DNA of 23,758 nucleotides, taken from a virus. Made by a program: the position numbers and the translations under genes. Under the pieces are notes generated by a model that saw only the letters and a program-made list of their open reading frames with translations, was not told where the DNA came from and searched no databases. Where the stretch lies: IMG/VR virus record IMGVR_UViG_3300028610_001178, positions 1-23,758 of that record; one strand, given 5' to 3'. Of this stretch, positions 6,664-12,278 are shown piece after piece; position 1 is the stretch's first letter, and every line of letters begins with the position of its first letter.

Positions 6664-6906
6664 TTAATGCCTGGTCTCGTCCCTCGGTGTGCCGACCTTG
6701 TCGGGCCGGATTGATCCAATCGTTCCCGTTTTGAGTAAGGTCTGGACGACCTCGATCGCGGTTTTATTGGCCAGGAGTCTCGCCAGGCGTTTCCGCTCGA
6801 GGCGCCGGCCGAAATAGAAGCCGAGCGAATGGCCGGCCAGCCAGCCGAGCGCGATCCCGCAACCGACGCCGCCGGCGAAAATCGCGACGAGCTGCCAGGT
6901 ACTCAC
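6664..6906 (-). CDS. Small membrane protein, 80 aa
   Basis: The N-terminal half is hydrophobic and glycine-rich (LVAIFAGGVGCGIALGWLAG, about residues 6-25). A very basic patch FYFGRRLERKRLARLLANK and a polar tail follow. This is the pattern of a membrane anchor with a positively charged cytoplasmic side. The start GTG at 6906 overlaps the stop of the 110-aa gene (GTGA), which fixes it; a much longer open frame to 7215 only runs antiparallel in frame to the 110-aa gene and is not used. It is the last gene before the terminator. The function is unknown. Confidence 0.72.
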   Translation of the reverse strand: MSTWQLVAIFAGGVGCGIALGWLAGHSLGFYFGRRLERKRLARLLANKTAIEVVQTLLKTGTIGSIRPDKVGTPRDETRH

Positions 6907-7235
6907 TGAATCGTCGCCTCGCTTCGCGAATCCCATAGCTCGCTTAAATGGCCCTGGCTGATTCGAGGCGTCCGGAGCCGATAATTCCGGCGGGCTGGTG
7001 CGACCTCGATCTGAATCCAGCGGCCATAAACGTCGCGGGCATAAATCCGGAATTGGAAAAGCTGCAAGTCCTTTGCGATCCTGGCCTCGATATGTCGGAT
7101 CACGTCCTGGATCGCCTCGGTTACAAATCGGATTTCGGGGTGATCCTGGCCAGGGTGATCGTCGACGAGCATAATTAAACCGGGCTGGCCATCGACGGGC
7201 GGTTGCCAAAACCAATTAAACGCGACGTCGTCCAT
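6903..7235 (-). CDS. Hypothetical 110-aa protein, paralogue of the 113-aa protein upstream
   Basis: This protein is not recognised as a named family. Its middle resembles the product of 7537-7878: both have a short strand followed by VDD or VDSD, then an acidic-basic helix beginning VT, then a strand ending RD-x-x-G-x-W-x-x-I (ARDVYGRWIQI here). This suggests a duplicated small fold. It starts at ATG 7235, only two bases after the stop of the 100-aa gene, and ends in a GTGA overlap with the membrane protein gene. No catalytic or metal-binding motif is evident. Confidence 0.72.
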   Translation of the reverse strand: MDDVAFNWFWQPPVDGQPGLIMLVDDHPGQDHPEIRFVTEAIQDVIRHIEARIAKDLQLFQFRIYARDVYGRWIQIEVAPARRNYRLRTPRISQGHLSELWDSRSEATIQ

Positions 7236-7237
7236 AG

Positions 7238-7540
7238 CTACAAATTGAGCGGCGGCTGGTGCCGTTCTCTGAGACCTCTTTCCATTGCCGTATAGCGTCG
7301 AGTCAAATGGCCACAGCGAGACTTTAAATCGGCGATCGCGTTCCCGATCTCGTCGTCGGTCGCCGACGGGAATCGCTTATATCCTTGCTGAGTCGAGATA
7401 AATTTCGTCGGATAGGCCGAGCAAACGGCGCGGATCATGCGCGAGCCCATATCTATATCTTTCGCTTTGTGAAATCGGCCGTCGTCGAGGAGGTTCCAGA
7501 GCCTTTTCCCGTCCTCGGCGTTCGCTTTCGGGGAGCTCAT
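7238..7540 (-). CDS. Putative winged-helix DNA-binding protein
   Basis: The 100-aa protein has the build of a small winged helix: LWNLLDDGRFHKAKDI (helix), MGSRMIRAVCSAYPTKFIST (recognition helix), QQGYKRFPSA (wing), then a helical tail DDEIGNAIADLKSRCGHLTR. Phage proteins with a 'GYK + T.EEI..A...L.SR' ending are common and probably regulatory or replication-linked, but this is recalled pattern only. The start ATG at 7540 overlaps the preceding gene in ATGA. It sits within the recombination operon. Confidence 0.7.
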   Translation of the reverse strand: MSSPKANAEDGKRLWNLLDDGRFHKAKDIDMGSRMIRAVCSAYPTKFISTQQGYKRFPSATDDEIGNAIADLKSRCGHLTRRYTAMERGLRERHQPPLNL

Positions 7541-7878
7541 TGTCGGGCCGCCTGTAGGAAATCAGCGTTCGGCGGCGGCTCGTTCCTGGCGCTCACGATC
7601 TCGGCCGTAAACGAACTATCGAATCCCTCGAGGCGCTCGATAATAATCCGATCCCATTCGCCCATCGTGTCGCGATAGCGAATTTTTAGATCGGCGTAAT
7701 CGATCTCGGACGGCACCAGGCGACGGAATACCTCGAGGAGCACGGCCTCGAGGTCATTCGTAACGGATCGATTGCCGAGGTCGGAGTCGACGATCAACAG
7801 CTCGTCGTCGACCAGGCCGGCCCAATAGTCGGCCCGCACGGGAGGCGGGAATGGTCTGCAATCAATATTGATTTTCAT
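7537..7878 (-). CDS. Hypothetical 113-aa protein, paralogue of the 110-aa protein
   Basis: This is an unrecognised acidic protein. It shares a core with the product of 6903-7235: ELLIVDSDLGNRSVTNDLEA, a helix EVFRRLVPSEID, then LKIRYRDTMGEWDRIIIE. The end Arg-Asp-x-x-Gly-x-Trp is the best conserved point. It starts at ATG 7878, overlapping the coiled-coil gene in ATGA, and overlaps the winged-helix gene the same way at its end, so expression should be tightly coupled to the operon. Confidence 0.72.
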   Translation of the reverse strand: MKINIDCRPFPPPVRADYWAGLVDDELLIVDSDLGNRSVTNDLEAVLLEVFRRLVPSEIDYADLKIRYRDTMGEWDRIIIERLEGFDSSFTAEIVSARNEPPPNADFLQAARQ

Positions 7879-8591
7879 TTGACGATCGCGGACACGTTAG
7901 CGAAAAATTTAACGCCGTCCTCCTCCCGATTTTTCTTAGTCTCGCGGCTGACTTTATTTAATCCCGCCTGGCTTTCCTTTATACAATCGAGCGGGAGCCG
8001 GCCCTCGCCGACAGCGAGCGCGAGGAGTTTCAGATCGACGACGTGAGCCGTCCAATCCTTACGCGTCGAGGTCGTCGAAACGTCGCCCCGTGCGAGCGTC
8101 AATTTCGTTTTCTCCTCGGCTTTCGCGACGTTTTTCTCGGCGACCTCGATCACGGCGGCGGCCGTCGGTTCGGCGTCCTCGCCGGCGGCGGCGAGCAATC
8201 GATCGGCGAGAGCTTTCGCCTCGGCCTCCTCCCTGGCCGCCTCCTCCCGAATCACTCGGGCCTCGGCGTGTTTTATTGCCTCCTGGGCCTGGGCGTATTC
8301 GTTCATTTTCCCGGCGGCCTTAAAAAGTAACGCCTCGATCCTGTCCCGCGTCGGCTTGAATAGGGCGTTAATGTCTTTGACGACCTTGTTCAGCGGGTCG
8401 ACCAGGCTTTTCCGTTTGTCGTCGAGTTTCGCCTTTCCCGCTCGCAAGTATTTGACCAGGTCGCCGACGGCCGCGTGGCTTTCGTCGTCGACTATGTCGA
8501 TCGAGTCCAGCGTCGTGTCGTAAGCCGAGACGGTCGTTACCATGTCCTTTAATTGAGACGTGGCCATAGCTCTGATTGTATCTGAATCCAT
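7875..8591 (-). CDS. Coiled-coil phage protein linked to the annealing-protein gene
   Basis: This 238-aa protein is mostly helical. Residues 45-100 carry KAKLDDKRKSLVDPLNKVVK and NALFKPTRDRIEALL; residues 100-165 are an Ala/Glu-rich coiled coil. The end WTAHVVDLKLLALAVGEGRL, PLDCIKESQAGLNKVSRETK and EDGVKFFANV matches a known type of phage protein found next to annealing proteins or recombinases. A structural or accessory role in recombination is inferred from that company. The ATG at 8591 has AGGAG six bases upstream, and a GUGAG-loop hairpin abuts that AGGAG. Confidence 0.72.
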   Translation of the reverse strand: MDSDTIRAMATSQLKDMVTTVSAYDTTLDSIDIVDDESHAAVGDLVKYLRAGKAKLDDKRKSLVDPLNKVVKDINALFKPTRDRIEALLFKAAGKMNEYAQAQEAIKHAEARVIREEAAREEAEAKALADRLLAAAGEDAEPTAAAVIEVAEKNVAKAEEKTKLTLARGDVSTTSTRKDWTAHVVDLKLLALAVGEGRLPLDCIKESQAGLNKVSRETKKNREEDGVKFFANVSAIVK

Positions 8592-8602
8592 TATTATCTC
8601 CT

Positions 8603-8615
8603 GGGCCTCACGCCC
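8603..8615 (-). promoter_or_regulatory. GUGAG-loop hairpin abutting the ribosome site of the coiled-coil gene
   Basis: On the leftward transcript this is GGGC-GUGAG-GCCC, a perfect 4-bp stem, and its last base is next to the AGGAG at 8602-8598. It lies in the 36-base gap after the annealing-protein-like gene. A folded hairpin here could limit ribosome access or protect the downstream mRNA end. Confidence 0.5.
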
Positions 8616-8627
8616 TCGGATTGAAAA

Positions 8628-9629
8628 TTAAGCGTCGCGCAGATCGACCGATCGTTTCGCCAGGTAGGCGCGAAAAACCGGAGCGAGCTCCGCTGGCATA
8701 TCCTCCTTAATAAACTTGATCTCGTCAAGCGTTCGAGCGTTCGCGATCGCAGCCGCGAACATATCGAGCCGGGCCTGTTTTGATTGCGGCGCGAATTTGA
8801 TGCCGTCGGCGCCCGTGTGATCCGGAGCGGCCTCGTCCTTTCGGCGGTCGCTCGACTCCTGGCTCTCGAGAGATCGGCCCTCTAGCTCCTTTTGAGCTCG
8901 GGCGTTTAGTGGTTTATTGTCGAGGATATTGTGCATAATCCAGGACAAATAACTGTCGGGGACTTTGTCCCACGGGTCGCCCTTGTGTTTGCCGAGCGGG
9001 CAATGAGTCGCCAGGGACGTCCCCGAGGGCGCGTTCGTATCCCCGCCCCAATCGTTCGGACTCCTCGAGTACGTGGCGCTGGCCTCGTCCTGGAGCGCCT
9101 CGGGCGGCATATCCTCCAAGTCCTGAGAGTAGAGCTCGGAGAGGCCGCCGCAATTCAGGACGGCGTCGATCAGGCTCGACTTTTTGGCCATCTTAAAAGC
9201 CTTGTTTAGATCGCCCTGGTCGGTCTCGATTAGCCTGGCCCCGACGCCCTCGGATACGATCCGATCCTCGACGTCGAGGAGCTGACATTTCAGGATAACG
9301 CAATTCGCCCCGCCCTGGACGCGGTCGATTTGTTCGTCGATCGTCGGCCACCTGGAGCGGACGCCCAGGAGCCCGGCAATTTTCTCGGCGCCTGGTTTAA
9401 ACAGCGTCGGACACTTGCGGCCCTGGACGACGATCTCGCCGAAATCGGTGCCGGGGATTAGCTGTTTATTGATCTTAGTTATGAACGTCCGGCGGTTCGC
9501 GAATCGGCGATTAATGCCGGCGCGGAAATCCGCCGGCTCGAGGTCGTAGGCGTTGCGCGTTTCGATAATTTGGTTGTGCTCGTGGGATGATTCCAGGACG
9601 ACGAGCTCGGCCTGTTTCGGGTCTGGCAT
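8628..9629 (-). CDS. Annealing-protein-like DNA-binding protein with DUF3820-like insert
   Basis: Residues 35-175 resemble phage proteins that sit in recombination operons, with FKPGAEKIAGLLG (77-89), a strand pair VILKCQLL / RIVSEGVGARL, and GDLNKAFKMAKKSSLIDAVL (139-158). This build is like single-strand annealing proteins of the Rad52/Erf kind, but which family is uncertain. Residues 211-230 (PLGKHKG, then VPDSYLSW) match the short DUF3820/ExoX C-terminal motif 'GKHKG...VP.YL.W'. A helical end (282-326) is also usual in such proteins. The start ATG at 9629 has AGGAG nine bases upstream. It leads its operon, downstream of the repeat-bearing control region. Confidence 0.68.
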   Translation of the reverse strand: MPDPKQAELVVLESSHEHNQIIETRNAYDLEPADFRAGINRRFANRRTFITKINKQLIPGTDFGEIVVQGRKCPTLFKPGAEKIAGLLGVRSRWPTIDEQIDRVQGGANCVILKCQLLDVEDRIVSEGVGARLIETDQGDLNKAFKMAKKSSLIDAVLNCGGLSELYSQDLEDMPPEALQDEASATYSRSPNDWGGDTNAPSGTSLATHCPLGKHKGDPWDKVPDSYLSWIMHNILDNKPLNARAQKELEGRSLESQESSDRRKDEAAPDHTGADGIKFAPQSKQARLDMFAAAIANARTLDEIKFIKEDMPAELAPVFRAYLAKRSVDLRDA

Positions 9630-9688
9630 TTTCTACTCCTGCAAAGTGAGCGCCAATTGTAGCACCTGGCGCGACGGAAATCGACAGG
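9630..9688 (-). promoter_or_regulatory. Leader of the recombination operon
   Basis: On the leftward strand this contains TACAAT (9663-9658), a fair -10 box, 29 bases upstream of the gene start. No good -35 box is found at the right distance. The stretch links the operator-like repeats at 9689-9735 with the ATG at 9629. Confidence 0.3.
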
Positions 9689-9735
9689 GTTATCGATAAC
9701 TATAGTACCCATTAGCGATAACTATAGTACCCATT
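9689..9735 (-). promoter_or_regulatory. Operator-like palindrome and two 22-bp-spaced direct repeats
   Basis: GTTATCGATAAC (9689-9700) is a perfect 12-bp palindrome. CGATAACTATAGTACCCATT occurs exactly at 9694-9713 and again at 9716-9735, a period of 22 bp or about two helical turns. Each copy contains the 8-bp palindrome ACTATAGT, and leftward each also offers TATAGT as a possible -10 box. The AT-rich block stands out in this GC-rich genome. It is probably a repressor or activator site for the operon starting at 9629; iterons of a replication origin are the alternative. Confidence 0.6.
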
Positions 9736-9740
9736 TTTTC

Positions 9741-9762
9741 GGGACTATTTAGGGACTATTTA
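9741..9762. repeat. Two tandem 11-bp repeats
   Basis: GGGACTATTTA is present at 9741-9751 and 9752-9762, one helical turn apart and six bases from the 22-bp-spaced pair. The second copy overlaps the stop codon of the 85-aa gene. It may belong to the same control region. Confidence 0.7.
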
Positions 9763-10013
9763 AGCGGGCAAAAACGGCCGTATTCAAACGGGAATCGGTC
9801 GGCTCGGCGATAGACCAGGGAGTTACAAAAAATATAAGTCGCGTCGTAATAGACCTGGATCGAAAGGTTCCGGGCCTGGCGCCGGCGATAGCATCGTCCG
9901 CACGTGTAGACCTTGCGCTCGGGCGTTGTGAATTCGAGCGGCGGGTCGACGTTGTGATCGGTGTATTTAACGAGCGGTTGAATCGGGGACGTGTAGACGT
10001 GGACGCGGTTCAA
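9756..10013 (-). CDS. Small cysteine-containing phage protein, 85 aa
   Basis: The core is VYTCGRCYRRRQARNLSIQV, then YYDATYIFC, and a further Cys near the end (FCPLK). A 'C-x-x-C-x-R-R-R ... NL.VQ.YYD ... C' pattern is familiar from short phage early proteins and suggests a zinc-binding knuckle; no function is assigned. The start is TTG at 10013, overlapping the stop of the preceding gene (TTGA). It ends inside the repeat region that controls the next operon, so it is the last gene of the early unit. Confidence 0.68.
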   Translation of the reverse strand: MNRVHVYTSPIQPLVKYTDHNVDPPLEFTTPERKVYTCGRCYRRRQARNLSIQVYYDATYIFCNSLVYRRADRFPFEYGRFCPLK

Positions 10014-10237
10014 TTTCGTTTAACCTTGATCGGAGTAAACGGGTCGGAGTTTGCAGCGCCGCCGAGATTGCTCGAGCCACAGTGCGGACATTTATATTTG
10101 ACGACCTGGCCTCGAGGGAGGCTCGGATCGTCGTCCGAGATTATGCCGGTCAGCGGGAGCTTTACATTCACCAGCGAATAATCGGGATCGTGAAATCGAA
10201 ACGTGCAATCGTGGCAAAACCAGCGGGCGAGTTTCAC
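10010..10237 (-). CDS. Zinc-ribbon protein, 75 aa
   Basis: Two CxxC pairs frame the protein: WFCHDCTF near the N-terminus and YKCPHCGSSN towards the C-terminus, with about 40 residues between them. This is a zinc-ribbon arrangement. The start GTG at 10237 was chosen because it overlaps the preceding stop (GTGA), like the neighbouring junctions; an upstream in-frame GTG at 10285 would overlap the previous gene by 52 bases. Nucleic-acid or protein binding is likely, but the target is unknown. Confidence 0.7.
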   Translation of the reverse strand: MKLARWFCHDCTFRFHDPDYSLVNVKLPLTGIISDDDPSLPRGQVVKYKCPHCGSSNLGGAANSDPFTPIKVKRN

Positions 10238-10452
10238 GGGACGCGCTCGAGCTGGTCGGTCTCGCCGAAATGAATATCGAGCCACCAGACCAGGGCGCGA
10301 TTAATCCAGGTCGCCGGGAGCGATACGACCTGGCCCTTAAAATGGCCGACGACGATCAGCTCGTCGAGCTGGCCGCAAGGCGTCCCGTGTTCGATCACAT
10401 AACCGCGCCGGTGAACCGACGGCAACCAGGGGCCGGAGATTATGAACCTCAC
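10234..10452 (-). CDS. Hypothetical 72-aa protein
   Basis: This protein is not recognised. The sequence begins MRFIISGPWLPSVHRRGYVI and has a mostly beta-like character, with aromatic-rich ATWINRALVWWLDIHFGETD near the C-terminus. No metal or membrane motif is seen. The start GTG at 10452 overlaps the stop of the winged-helix gene in GTGA, and its own stop overlaps the next start the same way. Its place in a tightly packed early operon is the main evidence that it is real. Confidence 0.62.
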   Translation of the reverse strand: MRFIISGPWLPSVHRRGYVIEHGTPCGQLDELIVVGHFKGQVVSLPATWINRALVWWLDIHFGETDQLERVP

Positions 10453-10757
10453 GCCTCGATCCTCGTATCCATCCAGGGGAGCAACCGACTAAATAATTCG
10501 GCCTGTTTAAACGAGTCGGGGCCGGTATGGATTGCTCGATACATCACTCGAGGCCGGCCCCACTTTCTCGCGCTCACGGTCTCGATCGCCTCGAGCTTTC
10601 CTCGATCGAGTAAATGTTCGACGATCTCGCGCACCAGGACGCGGGCGATTTTGGTCTGGCTGGCGACGTGCTCGATCGTAAATAGCTTGCGGGCGTGTTC
10701 GTGGAAATACAGGAACACGCGCTCGGGCGGGACTTCGGTTTTTTTCCACTGTCTCAT
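10449..10757 (-). CDS. Putative winged-helix regulator, 102 aa
   Basis: The protein reads as a small winged helix. The first helix is VFLYFHEHARKLF, then TIEHVASQTKIARVLVREIV (helix-turn-helix with recognition helix, about 27-46), LLDRGKLEAIE and a wing WGRPRVMYRA. It has the look of MarR- or replication-initiator-like wings used for DNA binding, though the exact family is not clear. It starts at ATG 10757 with an ATGA overlap. As an early gene between the repressor region and the recombination operon, it could control the 9689-9762 repeats; this is inference. Confidence 0.68.
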   Translation of the reverse strand: MRQWKKTEVPPERVFLYFHEHARKLFTIEHVASQTKIARVLVREIVEHLLDRGKLEAIETVSARKWGRPRVMYRAIHTGPDSFKQAELFSRLLPWMDTRIEA

Positions 10758-11044
10758 TTTGTGAAGTCGGGGAGCTCGATCTCGGCCGACCAGGCTTTCG
10801 TCGCGAATGAATAGTGATAAATCCGGCCGTAATTTGTGAGCCCGACAAACTTGCCGACGCCGGTTTCCTTGATCTCGCAGACTTGAATAAAAAACTCGTC
10901 GCCGCCTCGAGCCGCGTCCGCCAGGGCGCGGGCGTATTCGTTTGAATAATAGGGGACGGCCTCGACGGCCGCGTCCGGATCGGGCTCGGTTTTCATCGAC
11001 GCGAGGACGCGAGGATCGAGGTAAATCACGTGCGGCCCGCTCAC
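10754..11044 (-). CDS. Hypothetical 96-aa protein
   Basis: The protein is acidic at the start (PDPDAAVEAVPYYSNEYARA) with a beta-rich second half, FIQVCEIKETGVGKF then LTNYGRIYHYSFATKAWSAE. The latter looks like a single repeat of a 'G-x-hydrophobic ... aromatic ... W' sheet. No known family is named. The start GTG at 11044 was chosen because it overlaps the stop of the 25-aa peptide (GTGA); a longer in-frame start at 11164 would run over that peptide and its hairpin. Confidence 0.65.
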   Translation of the reverse strand: MSGPHVIYLDPRVLASMKTEPDPDAAVEAVPYYSNEYARALADAARGGDEFFIQVCEIKETGVGKFVGLTNYGRIYHYSFATKAWSAEIELPDFTK

Positions 11045-11118
11045 AAGTACACCACGAAAATAGTTTGGATGATCCCGAGCGCCAGGACGACGCCGGTCGC
11101 GATTGTTAAATTCTGCAA
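11041..11118 (-). CDS. 25-aa membrane peptide with TTG start
   Basis: The reading frame begins at TTG 11118 and gives MQNLTIATGVVLALGIIQTI then FVVYL. It is almost wholly hydrophobic, so it would form one membrane helix. AGGAGGAG precedes it with the last GGAG eight bases from the start, the strongest Shine-Dalgarno in the early operon, and its stop overlaps the next start in GTGA. This ribosome site has no other obvious user. The GUGAG-loop hairpin at 11131-11149 overlaps the upstream half of the purine run. The function is unknown. Confidence 0.55.
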   Translation of the reverse strand: MQNLTIATGVVLALGIIQTIFVVYL

Positions 11119-11130
11119 AGCGTTTGCTCC

Positions 11131-11149
11131 TCCTGGCCTCACGCCAGGA
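11131..11149 (-). promoter_or_regulatory. GUGAG-loop hairpin overlapping the early-operon ribosome site
   Basis: On the leftward transcript this is UCCUGGC-GUGAG-GCCAGGA, a perfect 7-bp stem and the strongest of the five strict hairpins. The 3' arm includes the first AGGA of AGGAGGAG, so folding would partly cover the ribosome site of the 25-aa peptide. Confidence 0.55.
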
Positions 11150-11171
11150 TAAAAATCCGACCACGGCGCCA

Positions 11172-11190
11172 GGGGAGTCTCACGCTCCCC
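11172..11190 (-). promoter_or_regulatory. Second hairpin with GUGAG in its loop
   Basis: On the leftward transcript this is GGGGAG-CGUGAGA-CUCCCC: a perfect 6-bp stem and a 7-base loop whose middle is GUGAG. It lies between the repressor gene stop (11241) and the hairpin at 11131-11149. There is no T-tract directly after it; the nearest T-run (ATTTTTAT) comes 17 bases later, so it is a weak terminator candidate at best. Confidence 0.45.
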
Positions 11191-11240
11191 GAGAAAATGG
11201 CGCACACAAAACGCACGGGCGCCGAGTCGGATAAATCGGA

Positions 11241-11468
11241 TCAGGCCGCCGCGTCCAGCGCCCGATAAAAATCTGGATCATAAATAAAGCCGAGAGGGAC
11301 GGCCCCGCCATAGAGCTCGAACAATGCGCGGGCGGTTCGGCGCGTCGGCAAATGCTCGCCCTTTTCTAGCCGGTAAAGTGTCGCTCGATCACAGCCGGCG
11401 GCCGTGGCCGCCGCCTGGGCGGTGAGCCCGCTTTCTCGCCTCGCCTGGCGGAGTGTTTTCCATCCCAT
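11241..11468 (-). CDS. XRE-family helix-turn-helix repressor-like protein
   Basis: The protein is a single Cro/CI-type DNA-binding domain: MGWKTLRQARRESGLTAQAA, then ATAAGCDRATLYRLEKGEHL, then PTRRTARALFELYG. The turn with LTAQAAATAAGCDRATLYRLE is the helix-turn-helix, and 'EKGEHLPTRRT' is the classic following loop. A short tail ends in FIYDPDFYRALDAAA. The start at 11468 (GAGG seven bases upstream) gives 75 aa. An in-frame ATG at 11522 would give 92 aa but has no spaced ribosome site and would make the palindrome at 11485-11501 coding. It probably regulates the divergent promoters between it and the SprT gene. Confidence 0.8.
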   Translation of the reverse strand: MGWKTLRQARRESGLTAQAAATAAGCDRATLYRLEKGEHLPTRRTARALFELYGGAVPLGFIYDPDFYRALDAAA

Positions 11469-11484
11469 CGAATAGCCTCGGGTT

Positions 11485-11501
11485 GTCGTACCTGGTGCGA
11501 C
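11485..11501. promoter_or_regulatory. 17-bp operator-like palindrome
   Basis: GTCGTACC-T-GGTGCGAC is symmetrical at seven of eight paired positions. It lies 17 to 33 bases upstream of the chosen repressor start. Leftward, TTGATA and TTAAAG spaced by 17 bases lie just upstream, a weak promoter whose start would fall in the palindrome, which suits autorepression. Confidence 0.5.
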
Positions 11502-11540
11502 TTTAACACGGGCATAGTTCATTTATCAACATAAAGTGTG

Positions 11541-11623
11541 ACTCCTGTCGCAAAGGGTTTAAATAGTCGCGTATTGTGCGATATTTACCCTGTCAATAGT
11601 CGCATGGTGTACTACACTATAAG
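11541..11623 (+). promoter_or_regulatory. Divergent control region with repeated GTCGC half-sites and a candidate promoter
   Basis: GTCGC occurs in three places here: 11547-11551, 11566-11570 and 11599-11603. AGTCGCATGGTGTACTACAC (11598-11617) aligns to the palindrome at 11485-11501 (12 of 17 matches), and GTGTACTACAC (11607-11617) is itself a perfect palindrome. TATAAG (11618-11623) is a good -10 box for the rightward genes but has no good -35 box. The cluster looks like a set of repressor binding sites. Confidence 0.45.
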
Positions 11624-11653
11624 GAGTAGTAAACAACAAAAGGAAACGAGAAA

Positions 11654-12271
11654 ATGAAAAACACTAACAGAGAATTATGGTTGAACCGAGTCGCAAAAGA
11701 GCTCGAGAAACTTTTTAAATCCGTCGGCGCTCCCGCGCTTCCTGCCTACCGCGTGACTTGTGGCTGGCCCTCGAGAAAAGCCCTCACTCGTAAAAATAAA
11801 GTGATCGGCCAATGTTTCGATAAATCTTGTAGCAAGGACAAAACGACCGAAATGATCGTTTCGATGTTTATCGATAACGAGGCGGACGCCGCTCAAATCC
11901 TGGCGCATGAAATGATCCACGCCAGCGTCGGAACTGCGGCCGGGCATGGTAAGCCTTTTCGTGACGTTGCGATCGCTATCGGCCTCACTGGTAAAATGAC
12001 CGCCACGGTCGCCGGCCCTGAGTTTACAAAATGGATCAAGCCGGTACTGAAAAAAATCGGTAAGTATCCCCACGCCACGGTCGACGCTGCGAGTGCCACT
12101 CGTAAACAGGGAACGCGAATGATTAAAGTTAGCTGTCCCGAGCATCCCGAGTTTAGCGTTCGCATGACTCGCACCTGGTTAGACGCTGACACGTTCGGCG
12201 CTCCTATCTGCCCGAACTGTCACTCGACAATGATCGAAGCCGTCGCCGGCGCAAACCGGAAAGCGGCTTAA
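11654..12271 (+). CDS. SprT-like zinc metalloprotease
   Basis: SprT-like proteins are HExxH metalloproteases; the eukaryotic relative Spartan cleaves proteins crosslinked to DNA. Here the catalytic motif HEMIH is at residues 85-89, and the third ligand His98 is in GHGKPF. A C-terminal zinc-ribbon-like part has Cys161, His164, Cys186 and Cys189 (CPEH ... CPNC). The length of 205 aa is normal for phage members. The ATG at 11654 has AGGA nine bases upstream. It is the first gene of the rightward unit and has its own terminator, so it is probably controlled directly by the nearby repressor. A role in protecting or remodelling phage DNA-protein complexes is inferred. Confidence 0.85.
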   Translation: MKNTNRELWLNRVAKELEKLFKSVGAPALPAYRVTCGWPSRKALTRKNKVIGQCFDKSCSKDKTTEMIVSMFIDNEADAAQILAHEMIHASVGTAAGHGKPFRDVAIAIGLTGKMTATVAGPEFTKWIKPVLKKIGKYPHATVDAASATRKQGTRMIKVSCPEHPEFSVRMTRTWLDADTFGAPICPNCHSTMIEAVAGANRKAA

Positions 12272-12278
12272 ACCTCGA

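Noticed and set aside
9689-9762. Reading the repeat region as a CRISPR array
   Set aside because: Only two copies with a two-base gap, no spacers and no cas genes; the spacing matches protein binding instead.
11172-11190. Reading the GGGGAG/CUCCCC hairpin as the terminator of the repressor gene
   Set aside because: The T-run begins 17 bases after the stem, too far for a standard intrinsic terminator. It is kept only as a possible member of the GUGAG hairpin set.
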